In this document: piece by piece, positions 15,502 to 23,760 of the stretch
Position numbering within the stretch: position 1 is the first letter of the stretch
How the letters are laid out: the number at the start of each line of letters is the position of its first letter
Assembly (NCBI GenBank): GCA_024641965.1
Contig: JAHECC010000010.1
Location: 10,921 to 47,669 of the forward strand
Reading direction: 5' to 3'
DNA: 36,749 nt
Source of the DNA: Rubrivivax sp.
GTDB taxonomy: Bacteria > Pseudomonadota > Gammaproteobacteria > Burkholderiales > Burkholderiaceae_C
The notes under the pieces: model-generated
What the model was told of the DNA's origin: nothing
Database searches by the model: none
What the model saw: only the letters and a program-made list of their open reading frames with translations
Program-made: the position numbers and the translations under genes

Positions 15502-16101
15502 ATGGACCCCATCGTCGAGGCCGCGCTGCGCAAATGGCCGCAGGTGCCGCATTGTTTCGGCTGGCTGGCGCTGGACGCGCGCGGCGACTGGTACCTGCGT
15601 GATGCGGCCGCGCAGGCGGCGGGACCCTTTCCCCAGGTCAAGGGCAGCCGCGTCGAACATGAGGGCCTGCTCGGCTTCATCCAGCGCAACTACGCCGCCG
15701 ACGCCTTCGGCGCGTGGTACTTCCAGAACGGGCCGCAGCGCGTGTATGTCGACCTGGAAGTCGCGCCCTGGGTTTTCCGCTTGGATGCCGGGCCCGGCAA
15801 CGGCATCGCGCGCTGGCGCATCGGCACGCGCGATGGGCGCGAGGCCAGCTATGGAGGCAGCTGGCTGGACGAACAGGATCGCCTGTTCCTGCAATGCGAC
15901 ATCGGCTACGGGTTGGTGCACAGCCTGGACACCGGGCTGGCATCGCAGGCGGTCGAGGCCGGCGACTGGCAGCCGGCGCAGATGCCCTTTGCGCGCATGC
16001 CACCGCATTTCGGCTACGTGCTGCGTCCTCAGGACGTCAGCGATGCACAAACAAAGAGGCCGCCCGCAGGCGGCCTGGTCATCGATCGGGGCGAAGCTTA
16101 A
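15502..16101 (+). CDS. Conserved unknown protein (probably DUF2946-type), with a terminator-encoded tail
   Basis: The 199-residue soluble protein begins MDPIVEAALRKWPQVPHCFGWLALD-like and contains RNYAADAFGAWYFQNGPQRVYVDLE, a pattern I know from conserved Burkholderiales proteins of unknown function; the DUF number is from memory and uncertain. The ATG at 15502 is chosen over a longer open frame lying inside the previous gene. The last 16 or so codons (from about 16052) run through a hairpin that looks like the terminator of the convergent cytochrome gene, and the stop overlaps the cytochrome stop by 3 bases. The C-terminal tail is therefore probably not conserved. No function can be proposed. 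Confidence 0.75.
   Translation: MDPIVEAALRKWPQVPHCFGWLALDARGDWYLRDAAAQAAGPFPQVKGSRVEHEGLLGFIQRNYAADAFGAWYFQNGPQRVYVDLEVAPWVFRLDAGPGNGIARWRIGTRDGREASYGGSWLDEQDRLFLQCDIGYGLVHSLDTGLASQAVEAGDWQPAQMPFARMPPHFGYVLRPQDVSDAQTKRPPAGGLVIDRGEA
16046..16076 (-). terminator. Rho-independent terminator of the cytochrome c gene
   Basis: On the minus strand an 8-bp stem (AGGCCGCC with GGCGGCCT, plus-strand positions 16057-16064 and 16069-16076) with a four-base loop is followed by a U-rich run (CTTTGTTTGT). It starts about 22 bp after the cytochrome stop and lies inside the 3' coding end of the convergent gene at 15502-16101. Confidence 0.75.
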
Positions 16102-16661
16102 TTGGATGCGCTGGCGGCGCTGGCTGCACCATTGGCAGCCGAGGCCGCGGCGGCGGGCGCCTTCGGCTCCTCGAGCTTGCCGCCACCCTTGTTGCCCATG
16201 AAGACCACGGCACGGCCGATTTCGTAGTCGGAGTACTCGCCGCCGCCCTGCGCCGCCATGGCGCCCTTGCCTTTCAGCGCGGAGTTCAGCAGCGCCTCGT
16301 AGCCGGTCTTGATGCGCGCGCTCCATGCGCCTTCGTCCGCAAGCTTCGGCGCGCCGGCCGCGCCACTGGCATGGCAGGCGCTGCATTGCGCGTTGTAGAC
16401 CTCTTCGCCGGTGCGCAGCGTCACGGCACCGCCGGCTTCCTTCAGCATGACCATGCCCACCGGCTGGATGCGTTGGGCCACGGCCTGCTCGCTCATGCCT
16501 TCGCTGCCGGCGCCGTGGCGGTCGCCCGAGGCCACATAGTTGACGAGCAACACGATGATGGCAATGGGCACCACGAACGACGCCACCACGGTCACGATGA
16601 GCTGTTTAGGGGTCTTGATCGGGCCCTCGTGCGGGGCGTCGTGGTCCTGGGAGTCGCTCAT
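16098..16661 (-). CDS. Membrane-anchored cytochrome c (cytochrome c5 type)
   Basis: The 187-residue protein has an N-terminal cytoplasmic stretch, one membrane anchor (about 21-44), and a periplasmic c-type domain with the haem-binding CSACH at 93-97 and a probable axial methionine at M135 (GKGAMAAQGG). This matches class I c5-like electron carriers that shuttle electrons to terminal oxidases or reductases. The C-terminus (about 166-187) is an Ala/Ser-rich low-complexity tail. The start at 16661 (MSDSQDHD) is chosen because it gives a short charged N-terminus before the anchor; the frame is open to 16742. It is convergent with the unknown gene and has its own terminator. Confidence 0.9.
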   Translation of the reverse strand: MSDSQDHDAPHEGPIKTPKQLIVTVVASFVVPIAIIVLLVNYVASGDRHGAGSEGMSEQAVAQRIQPVGMVMLKEAGGAVTLRTGEEVYNAQCSACHASGAAGAPKLADEGAWSARIKTGYEALLNSALKGKGAMAAQGGGEYSDYEIGRAVVFMGNKGGGKLEEPKAPAAAASAANGAASAASASN

Positions 16662-16820
16662 GAAGTCCTCGATGGCGGCGGCGCCGTTGGCCGCGGAAGG
16701 CGCCGGCGCGGCGCTGGCAGCGCGGCACGGCCGGGTCGGCAAAACCGCGAAATTATAGCGGCGCGACTCGCACGCACCGGCCGTGCAACGCCGCGAAGCT
16801 CGTGGCCGAAGGACCCGCGC

Positions 16821-16829
16821 TGATAGAAT
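16821..16829 (+). promoter_or_regulatory. Extended -10 promoter of tRNA-Arg
   Basis: TGATAGAAT fits the extended -10 pattern TGnTATAAT with one mismatch. It ends 17 bp before the mature tRNA 5' end, a usual leader length. No clear -35 hexamer is seen, as expected for an extended -10. Confidence 0.55.
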
Positions 16830-16846
16830 CGGCGCCCTTCAGCATC

Positions 16847-16922
16847 GCGGCTGTAGCTCAGTGGATAGAGTATTGGCCTCCGAAGCCAAGGGTCGTGGGT
16901 TCGATCCCCGCCAGCCGCGCCA
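16847..16922 (+). tRNA. tRNA-Arg (anticodon CCG, reads CGG)
   Basis: A complete 76-base cloverleaf is visible. The acceptor stem is GCGGCTG (16847-16853) with CAGCCGC (16912-16918), a discriminator G and an encoded CCA (16920-16922). The anticodon stem TTGGC/GCCAA encloses the loop with anticodon CCG at 16880-16882, and the T arm contains GTGGG-TTCGATC-CCCGC. It is a lone tRNA between the cytochrome and DAHP synthase genes. I see no second copy of its 3' end in the window, so there is no sign of an integrated element. Confidence 0.96.
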
Positions 16923-16942
16923 CCCGGTGCGGTCCACATCGC

Positions 16943-16964
16943 TGCGGCGCATCAACGCGCCGCA
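16943..16964 (-). terminator. Weak hairpin spanning the aroG stop codon
   Basis: TGCGGCGC (16943-16950) and GCGCCGCA (16957-16964) form an 8-bp stem; the six-base loop holds part of the aroG stop codon. It lies between the convergent tRNA and aroG genes. Lacking a U tract on either strand, it is at best a weak terminator or an mRNA-end stabiliser. Confidence 0.3.
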
Positions 16965-18076
16965 CGCCGCGCCTTCACCGCCTGGCTCAGCAGGTCGAGC
17001 ACCGCCAGCGAATCGTCCCAGCCGATGCAGGCGTCGGTGATGCTCTGGCCATAGGCGAGCTTGCCCGGGTCGTCCTTGCCGGCGCTGAACTTCTGCGCGC
17101 CATCGACGAGATGGCTTTCCACCATCACGCCGAAGATGCAGTCGCCGCCGTCGCTGATCTGCGTGGCGATGTCGCGCGCCACGTCCACCTGGCGCTGGTG
17201 CTGCTTGCTGCTGTTGGCATGGCTGCAGTCGACCATCAGCGCGCAGTCCAGCTTGGCCGCCTCGATCTCCTTGCACGCCGCCGCGACGTGCGCGGCGTCG
17301 TAGTTGGGTGCCTTGCCGCCGCGCAGGATGACGTGGCAATCCTTGTTGCCCTTGGTCTCGACGATCGCCACCTGGCCGTTCTTGTGCACCGACAGGAAAT
17401 GGTGCGCACGCGCCGCCGCCTGAATCGCGTCGATGGCGATCTTGATGTTGCCGTCGGTGCCGTTCTTGAAGCCGATCGGGGCCGACAGGCCCGAGGCCAG
17501 TTCGCGGTGCACCTGGCTTTCGGTGGTACGCGCACCGATCGCACCCCAGCTGATCATGTCGCCGATGTACTGCGGGCTGATCACGTCCAGGAATTCGCTG
17601 CCCGCCGGCATGCCCAGGCGGTTGATCTCCACCAGCAGCTGGCGCGCGATGCGCAGCCCTTCGTCGATGCGGAAACTCTGGTCCAGGTACGGGTCGTTGA
17701 TCAGACCCTTCCAGCCCACCGTGGTGCGCGGTTTTTCGAAGTACACGCGCATGATGATTTCCAGCGTGCCGGCATGCTGCTGGCGCAGCGGCAGCAGGCG
17801 GCGTGCGTAGTCCAGCGCCGCGGCTGGGTCGTGGATCGAGCACGGCCCGATCACCACCAGCAGCCGGTCGTCCTTGCGCTGCATGATCTGGCGCACCGCG
17901 TGGCGCGTTTTGCCAATCAGCTTTTCCACCGGCGTGCCGGCAATCGGGAAGAAGCGGATCAGGTGCTCCGGCGGTGGCAGCGGCGTGACGTCCTTGATGC
18001 GCTGGTCGTCGGTTTCGCTGGTCTTTTCGCTCAGCGTGTAGCGGCCGTCCGGCGCGCTGCTGGTCTTCGAGTGCAT
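16952..18076 (-). CDS. aroG: 3-deoxy-7-phosphoheptulonate synthase (class I DAHP synthase)
   Basis: DAHP synthase condenses phosphoenolpyruvate and erythrose 4-phosphate, the first step of the shikimate pathway to Phe, Tyr and Trp. The 374 residues match the class I AroF/G/H family: the VVIGPCSIHDP block, RVYFEKPRTTVGWKGLINDP, the central IGARTTESQVHRELASGLS, and metal-binding segments such as VDCSHANSSK. The isozyme's feedback specificity cannot be read reliably. The start at 18076 (MHSKTSSAPDGRY) is decided by AAGGAA about 8 bp upstream; the frame is open 12 codons further but would begin in the terminator's downstream region. Just upstream lies an aromatic leader peptide followed by a terminator, so transcription is probably attenuated. 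Confidence 0.95.
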   Translation of the reverse strand: MHSKTSSAPDGRYTLSEKTSETDDQRIKDVTPLPPPEHLIRFFPIAGTPVEKLIGKTRHAVRQIMQRKDDRLLVVIGPCSIHDPAAALDYARRLLPLRQQHAGTLEIIMRVYFEKPRTTVGWKGLINDPYLDQSFRIDEGLRIARQLLVEINRLGMPAGSEFLDVISPQYIGDMISWGAIGARTTESQVHRELASGLSAPIGFKNGTDGNIKIAIDAIQAAARAHHFLSVHKNGQVAIVETKGNKDCHVILRGGKAPNYDAAHVAAACKEIEAAKLDCALMVDCSHANSSKQHQRQVDVARDIATQISDGGDCIFGVMVESHLVDGAQKFSAGKDDPGKLAYGQSITDACIGWDDSLAVLDLLSQAVKARRAAR

Positions 18077-18110
18077 GTTGGGTGTTCCTTCTCTTTCTTG
18101 AAGCGGGCAC

Positions 18111-18140
18111 AAAAAAACCGCCGGGGTGGCCGGCGGTTTT
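18111..18140 (-). terminator. Attenuator terminator in the aroG leader
   Basis: On the minus strand AAAACCGCCGG (plus 18130-18140) pairs perfectly with CCGGCGGTTTT (plus 18114-18124) around a five-base loop, followed by an unbroken run of Us (plus 18111-18117). This is one of the best Rho-independent terminators in the window. It lies 34 bp before the aroG start, between the leader peptide and the structural gene, so it can serve only to stop transcription before aroG. Its 5' arm CCGCCGG (plus 18130-18136) can pair instead with CCGGCGG inside the leader peptide codons (plus 18186-18192), which would free aroG transcription. Confidence 0.85.
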
Positions 18141-18160
18141 CTGGGTTCGGTCGCGTCAGT

Positions 18161-18241
18161 TCAATCGATGCACGCTAGCGTCCAGCCGCCGGGTGGGGCC
18201 CTAAACCCGTAGCTCGTAAAGTGGAACGTGGCGCGGTGCAT
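18161..18241 (-). CDS. Aromatic leader peptide of aroG (attenuation)
   Basis: A 26-codon frame (ATG to TGA) carries Phe6, Phe8, Tyr11, Phe13 and Trp20, five aromatic residues in 26, directly upstream of an attenuator-like terminator and the first gene of aromatic synthesis. The codons around Tyr11-Phe13 contain CGGGT (plus 18205-18209), which pairs with ACCCG (plus 18190-18194) downstream. The latter overlaps the segment that can form the antiterminator. A ribosome stalled at Tyr11/Phe13 would mask the first segment and favour antitermination. No Shine-Dalgarno sequence precedes the ATG; an extended -10 element (18249-18257) would place the transcript start at about the ATG, so the peptide may be leaderless. 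The composition and pairing are seen; expression and effector are inferred. Confidence 0.75.
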   Translation of the reverse strand: MHRATFHFTSYGFRAPPGGWTLACID

Positions 18242-18248
18242 GGCGCGA

Positions 18249-18257
18249 AATGTAGCA
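18249..18257 (-). promoter_or_regulatory. Extended -10 promoter of the aroG leader
   Basis: On the minus strand TGCTACATT fits the extended -10 pattern TGnTATAAT with two mismatches. It ends 7 bp before the leader peptide ATG, the usual distance from -10 to transcription start. No good -35 hexamer is visible. Confidence 0.5.
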
Positions 18258-18376
18258 TGCACGCGGCCCTGCGCCCGGTCTCGACGGCCGGCCTCTGCGC
18301 ATCGTCAACGAGCCCACGGCCCGGGCGACATAATATTTTCGCCCACCACAACAAGCAACATCGCGAGGGAGCGTGC

Positions 18377-19129
18377 ATGGATCTCTGGGGCTGTCCCGCC
18401 GTGGTCACCGGCGCCGCATCCGGGCTGGGTGCCGAAACCTCGCGGCACCTGACCGAGGCCGGTGCACGGGTCACGGTGATCGACAGGGATGCTGCCGGCG
18501 TGGCCAAGGTCGCCGCCGAAATCGATGCCCTGGCCATCCCCTGCGACGTGGCCGACAGCGCAGCGGTCGAACAGGCGCTGGCCACGTCGCGCGAGGCGCA
18601 CGGCGCAGCGCGTGTGCTGGTGCATTGTGTCGGCCGCGGACACGCCGCGCCGCTGGTCGGCGCCGATGGCCCGATGCAACTCGACGACTTCCGTCAACTG
18701 GTCGAAGTCAACCTGATCTCCACCTTCAACACGATGCGCCTGGCCGCGGCCGACATGGCGACGCTGGAGCCGATGGCCAACGGTGAGCGCGGCGTCATCA
18801 TCTGCACGGCCTCGGTGTCGGTATACGACGGGCAGAGCGGCGAGGCCGCCTATGCCGCATCCAAGGGCGGCGTCGTCAGCATGATCCTGCCGGCAGCACG
18901 CGAGCTCGGCCGCCTCGGCATTCGGGTCGTCGGCATCGCGCCGGGCCTGTTTGGCACACAGACGTTGTTCGAGATGGAGAAGAACCTCGATTCGCGGCTG
19001 GCGCGGCAGATTCCCTTCCCGCACCGTTTCGGCGACGCTGCCGAGTTTGCCCAGCTCGTGCTGCACGTGCTGAAGAACATCATGATCAACGGCACGGTGC
19101 TGCGCCTGGACGGCGGCTATCACCGCTGA
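18377..19129 (+). CDS. Short-chain dehydrogenase/reductase (3-hydroxyacyl-CoA dehydrogenase-like)
   Basis: The 250-residue protein is a classical SDR. It has the cofactor loop TGAASGLG (11-18), an acidic residue after strand 2 (D36) that favours NAD over NADP, the structural N112, and the catalytic S146, Y159 and K163 (ASVSVYDGQSGEAAYAASK). The overall pattern, including the start MDLWGCPAVVTGAASGLG and the end NGTVLRLDGGYHR, resembles 3-hydroxyacyl-CoA dehydrogenase type II (HSD10-like), but SDR substrates are not safely predicted. The start at 18377 is supported by GCGAGGGA just upstream and by the fold. An A/T-rich CATAAT at 18329-18334 could be its -10. The DUF299 gene begins about 4 bp after its stop. 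Confidence 0.88.
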   Translation: MDLWGCPAVVTGAASGLGAETSRHLTEAGARVTVIDRDAAGVAKVAAEIDALAIPCDVADSAAVEQALATSREAHGAARVLVHCVGRGHAAPLVGADGPMQLDDFRQLVEVNLISTFNTMRLAAADMATLEPMANGERGVIICTASVSVYDGQSGEAAYAASKGGVVSMILPAARELGRLGIRVVGIAPGLFGTQTLFEMEKNLDSRLARQIPFPHRFGDAAEFAQLVLHVLKNIMINGTVLRLDGGYHR

Positions 19130-19133
19130 GACG

Positions 19134-19964
19134 GTGCAAGCACAAGCGGTGACCAAGCCCCTGGTGCTGCACCTCGTGTCGCACGCCTCGGGCGAACTGA
19201 TCGAGATGCTGGCGCGCAATGCGATCCTGCATCTGCCGGGGGTGCAGGCTGAACGCCGCATGTGGAAGCTGGTGCGCCGGCTGGACCAGGTGCCGCAGAT
19301 CCTGGCCGCGATGGCGCAGGAGCCGGGCTACGTGCTGCACAGCATCAGCCACAGCGACATCCGCCAGGCGCTGGAAGACGGGTGCGAGCGCCTGCACCTG
19401 CCCTGCCAGTTCGCACTGGAGCCGTTGATCGGACGCCTGGCCGAGCACTGCGACATGCCGGTGCAGTTCCACGCCAGCATGGCCAATCCGGTCAACGAGG
19501 ACTACTACCAGCGCGTCGAGGCGATGAAGTTCACGCTGGCGCACGACGACGGCATCGCCTGCGACGACCTCGACAAGGCCGACGTCATCGTCGTCGGCGT
19601 GTCGCGCGCCACCAAGACGCCGACCTGCATGTACCTGGCCTCGCGCGGCATCAAGGCCGCCAACGTGCCGCTGGTGCCCGGCGCGACCCTGCCGGCGGGG
19701 CTGGTGGGCGCCAAGGGGCCGCTGGTGGTCGGGCTGACCGTCAACCCGACGCGCCTGGCGTTGATCCGCACGGCGCGCTTGAAGGCACTGCACCAGGAGA
19801 CCGACACCGACTACGCCGACCTGGACGGACTGCGCAAGGAGGTGTTGCAGGCGCGCCGGCTGTTCGCGCTGCACGGCTGGCCCGAGATCAATGTCACCGA
19901 CCGCTCGATCGAACAGACGGCGGCGCAGATCATCGAACTGCTGGAAAGCCGCGCCGCGCGCTGA
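19134..19964 (+). CDS. DUF299 kinase/pyrophosphorylase (PPDK or PEP-synthase regulator)
   Basis: These bifunctional regulators switch pyruvate phosphate dikinase or PEP synthase off by ADP-dependent phosphorylation and on by phosphorolysis. The protein has the HDDG motif (137-140) and the P-loop GVSRATKTP (155-163), followed by RGIKAANVPLVPG. The latter and LHLVSHASGE near the N-terminus resemble the PPDK-regulator branch more than the PpsR proteins I know from gammaproteobacteria; the usual LVSD is here LVSH. Start codon uncertain: GTG at 19134 gives 276 residues, GTG at 19149 gives 271 and a more family-like Met-Thr-Lys-Pro start; neither has a good ribosome-binding site. It follows the SDR gene by 4 bp. 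No dikinase gene is in the window. Confidence 0.85.
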   Translation: MQAQAVTKPLVLHLVSHASGELIEMLARNAILHLPGVQAERRMWKLVRRLDQVPQILAAMAQEPGYVLHSISHSDIRQALEDGCERLHLPCQFALEPLIGRLAEHCDMPVQFHASMANPVNEDYYQRVEAMKFTLAHDDGIACDDLDKADVIVVGVSRATKTPTCMYLASRGIKAANVPLVPGATLPAGLVGAKGPLVVGLTVNPTRLALIRTARLKALHQETDTDYADLDGLRKEVLQARRLFALHGWPEINVTDRSIEQTAAQIIELLESRAAR

Positions 19965-20006
19965 GGGCCGGCGGGCCGCGCGGCCGAAGCCCGCGTTGCC
20001 GGCGGC

Positions 20007-20801
20007 TCAGCCCGCTTGACCGACCGCCCGCCGCGCCAGCACACCCACCAGATGCGCGCGGTAGGCGGCACTGGCGTGCAAGTCGGTATTCAGGTCATCC
20101 GGCGAGACCACGATGCCGTCGAGAGCCTTGGCCGACCAGTCCTTGTCCAGTGCCGCCTCCAACGCCGTGGCACGAAAGGCGCTTGCCGCCGCACCCGTCA
20201 CGGCCACGCGCGCGCCCTGCGGACCCTGGCTGACGAACACGCCGACCAGCGCGAAACGCGACGCCGGCTGCTTGAACTTGACATAGGCCGCGCGCGTTGG
20301 GATCGGGAAGCTGACTGCGGTGATCAGCTCACCCGGCTCCAGCGCCGTCTGATAGATGCCCAGGATGAAGTCGTCGGCCGCGATGCTGCGCTGCGCCGTG
20401 TGCACCGTGCCTCCCAGGCCGAGCAGTGCGGCCGGATAACACGCCGCCGGATCATTGTTGGCCAGGCAGCCGCCGAGCGTGCCGCGAGTGCGCACGGCCG
20501 GATCGGCGATGTCGCCTGCCAGTGCCGCGAGTGCCGGGATGTGCTGCTGCACCAGGGGTGAGGCCGCCACGCGGGCATGTGTGGCCATCGCGCCGATGCG
20601 CAGCGCCTGGCCCTCGATCGCGATGCCGTCCAGCCCGGGCAAGCGACCCAGATCGATCAGGTCGGAGGGCGCGGCCAGGCCGAGCTTCAGCGCGCCCAAC
20701 AGCGACTGGCCGCCGGCGATGTAGCTGGCGTCGGGCAGCCCGCGGTACTGGGCCTGTGCCGCGTCCACGGATACAGGACGGTGAAATTCAAACGGGTTCA
20801 T
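20007..20801 (-). CDS. Molybdenum hydroxylase FAD-binding subunit (CoxM-type)
   Basis: The 264 residues match the medium subunit of xanthine dehydrogenase/CO dehydrogenase-type enzymes: the FAD-binding AGGQSLLGALKLGL block near residues 29-42, IGAMATH (about 68-74) and TRGTLGGCLANNDPAACYPAALL, which contacts FAD. It passes electrons from the FeS subunit to an acceptor. The start at 20801 (MNPFEFHRP) is typical of the family. It is the last of three genes transcribed on the minus strand in the order FeS, Mo, FAD, beginning 14 bp after the large-subunit stop. Confidence 0.92.
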   Translation of the reverse strand: MNPFEFHRPVSVDAAQAQYRGLPDASYIAGGQSLLGALKLGLAAPSDLIDLGRLPGLDGIAIEGQALRIGAMATHARVAASPLVQQHIPALAALAGDIADPAVRTRGTLGGCLANNDPAACYPAALLGLGGTVHTAQRSIAADDFILGIYQTALEPGELITAVSFPIPTRAAYVKFKQPASRFALVGVFVSQGPQGARVAVTGAAASAFRATALEAALDKDWSAKALDGIVVSPDDLNTDLHASAAYRAHLVGVLARRAVGQAG

Positions 20802-20815
20802 TTCGGGGGCTCCGT

Positions 20816-23133
20816 TCAGGCTGGCTGGCCGTGCAGCGCCGACCACACGCGCTCGCTGAGCAGCGGCATCTGCAGCGTCGCCGCACCTTCGCCGGCACCG
20901 GCACGCGTCAGCGCATCGATCACCGCGTTTACCACCGCCGGCGTCGCGCCGATGGTGCCGAGTTCGCCCACGCCCTTCACGCCCAGCGGATTGGTCAGGC
21001 AGGGCGTGCTCTGGTCGAGCACGGTCTTGAAGCCCCTGACCATGTCGACACGCGGCAGGGCGTAGTCCATCAGCGAGCCGGTCTGCAACTGGCCCGATTC
21101 GCGCTCGTGGATCATCTGTTCGCAAAGCGCCTGGCCCAGGCCCTGCACCGCACCGCCGTCGAGTTGGCCAACGACGATGGTCGGGTTGATGGCGCGGCCG
21201 ACATCGTTGACCGAGGCATAGGCCACCACCTGCACCGCGCCGGTGTCGGGGTCGACCTCGACCTCGCAGATGTGGCAGGCGTTGGGCCAGCTCGGTGCCT
21301 GCACCGCGCTGGTCGAATCCATGTAGACCTGATGATCCGCCTGCTTTGCGGCCAGCTCGAACAGGCCGATGCGGCGATCGGTACCGACGATGCGGAACTC
21401 GCCTTCGCGGTACTCGATGTCCTGCGCCGCGGCCTCCAGCGCGTCGGCGGCCAGCGACTGGGCCTTTTGCACCGTGCGCTCGGACGCCACCTTTACCGCC
21501 GAGCCACCGACGAAGATCGAGCGCGAACCCGCGCTGCCGAAGCCGCTGCCGCGGTCGGTGTCGCCCTGCACGATGCGCACCTTGTCGATGTCCACGCCGA
21601 ACACGTCCACCGCCAGCTGCGCATAGCTGGTGGCGATGCCCTGGCCCATGGCCATCGTCGCGGTGAAGATCTCGATGAAGCCGTCGCCCGAGACGTTGAC
21701 GGTGACGCGCTCCTCGAACACGTTGCCACCGGTCCACTCCAGGAACGAGGCCAGGCCGCGGCCGCGATGCTTGCCGGCCTTCTTCGACTGCGCCGCGCGC
21801 GTCTCGAAGTCGTCCCATTCGGCCAGCGCCAGTGCCTGGGCTTGCACCGACTCGAACTGGCCGCTGTCGTAGATCTGGCCCATCGGGTTGGTGTAGGGCA
21901 TCTGCTCGGGACGGATCATGTTGCGGCGGCGGACCTCGGCCGGGTCCAGGCCGAGCTTGCGCGCGGCTGCGTCCATCAGCCGCTCGATGATGTAGATCGC
22001 CTCGGGCCGGCCCGCGCCACGGTAGGCGCCGGTCGGCGTGGTGTTCGTCAGCACCGCCTGCAGCTTGAAGTCGATCGTCTGGATGTCATAGATGCTGGTC
22101 GCCACCCACGGGCCGATCAGCAACTGGATGATCACGCCAGTGGTGGTGGCGTAGGCGCCGACATTGGCCAGCGACTGCACACGCAGGGCCAGCACGCGGC
22201 CATCGGCATCCAGCGCCAGCTCGGCCCGGCTGCTGATGTCGCGGCCATGCCCCGCGCCGAGGAACTCCTCTCCGCGCTCCGCCACCCACTTCACCGCGCG
22301 CTGCAGCGTGTGCGTGACAAACGCGACGACGATGTCCTCGGGGTAGGCGCCGGTCTTGTTGCCGAAGCCGCCGCCGACGTCGCCGACGACCACGCGCAGC
22401 TTGTCGGTCGGCCAGCCGAAGACCTCGTTGCACAGCGTGTCGCGCACGCCGCTGGGCATCTGGCTGCTCATGCGCAGCGTCACGCGGTCGCCGTCGAAGC
22501 TGCCGAGCACCGCGCGCGGCTCCAGCGGCAAGGGTGCCAGGCGGTGGTTCACGAGTTCCAGCTGCACCACATGCGCCGCCTTGGCAAAGGCGGCATCGCA
22601 GGCCGCCGCGTCGCCATGGCGTGCCTCGGCGGCGAAATTGTCGGCCGCATCGGCCCAGACCTTCGGCGCCGCGGCGGCGGTGGCGTCGGCCAGGTGCGTC
22701 ACGCTCGGCAACCCGTCGTATTCAACCGTCACCGCGTCGCGCGCGGCGCGGGCCTGGTCGAGTGTCTCGGCCACCACCGCCACCAGCGCCTCGCCGACGA
22801 AGCGCACCCTGTCCACCGCCAGCGCATGGCGTGGCGTCTTCGGCGCCACAGCGCCGCCAGGTCCTGGGAACATCGGCTGCGAGCCGAGTGGCTTCAGACC
22901 GGCTTCGACCAGGTCGGCGCCGGTGTAGACCGCCAGCACACCGGGCAGCGCCCGCGCGGCAGCGGCATCGATGGACACGATGCGCGCGTGCGCGTAGGGC
23001 GAACGCAACAGGCACAGGTGCAACTGCCCGGGCAGCGACACATCGTCGGCAAAGCGGCCGGCGCCGGCGACCAGCGCCGGGTCCTCGATGCGGCGCACCG
23101 ACTGGCCGCTGCCGAAACGTTGCGCGACGGCGC

Positions 23134-23137
<4 letters not shown>
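20816..23137 (-). CDS. Molybdenum hydroxylase large subunit (form II CoxL-type, Mo-cofactor)
   Basis: The 773-residue subunit holds the Mo-pterin catalytic site of an aldehyde oxidase/xanthine dehydrogenase/CO dehydrogenase-family enzyme. The active-site loop near residue 370 reads [10 protein letters not shown], the form II signature, not the AYRCSFR of true CO dehydrogenase, so CO oxidation should not be assumed. [18 protein letters not shown] near residue 724 contains the expected catalytic glutamate. The ATG at 23137 overlaps the FeS-subunit stop (ATGA), indicating translational coupling. No molybdenum-cofactor insertion or maturation genes of the coxDEF type are adjacent. Substrate unknown: an aldehyde, N-heterocycle or similar. 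Confidence 0.93.
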
Positions 23138-23616
<479 letters not shown>

Positions 23617-23760
23617 GGCTCCGGCAGGCGCAAGTGACGTGAACCCACATGCTAACGCCACCCATGCGCACCGCGCTGGCGCCGCGCGGCTGGCGTAAGC
23701 TGCATGTTCGGCCACGCGCCACCGATTGCGGCCTGGGCCCCGAAAAGAAGGAGACAAGAC

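Noticed and set aside
16847..16922. tRNA-Arg as an integration site
   Set aside because: No integrase gene and no duplicated tRNA 3' end occur in the window.
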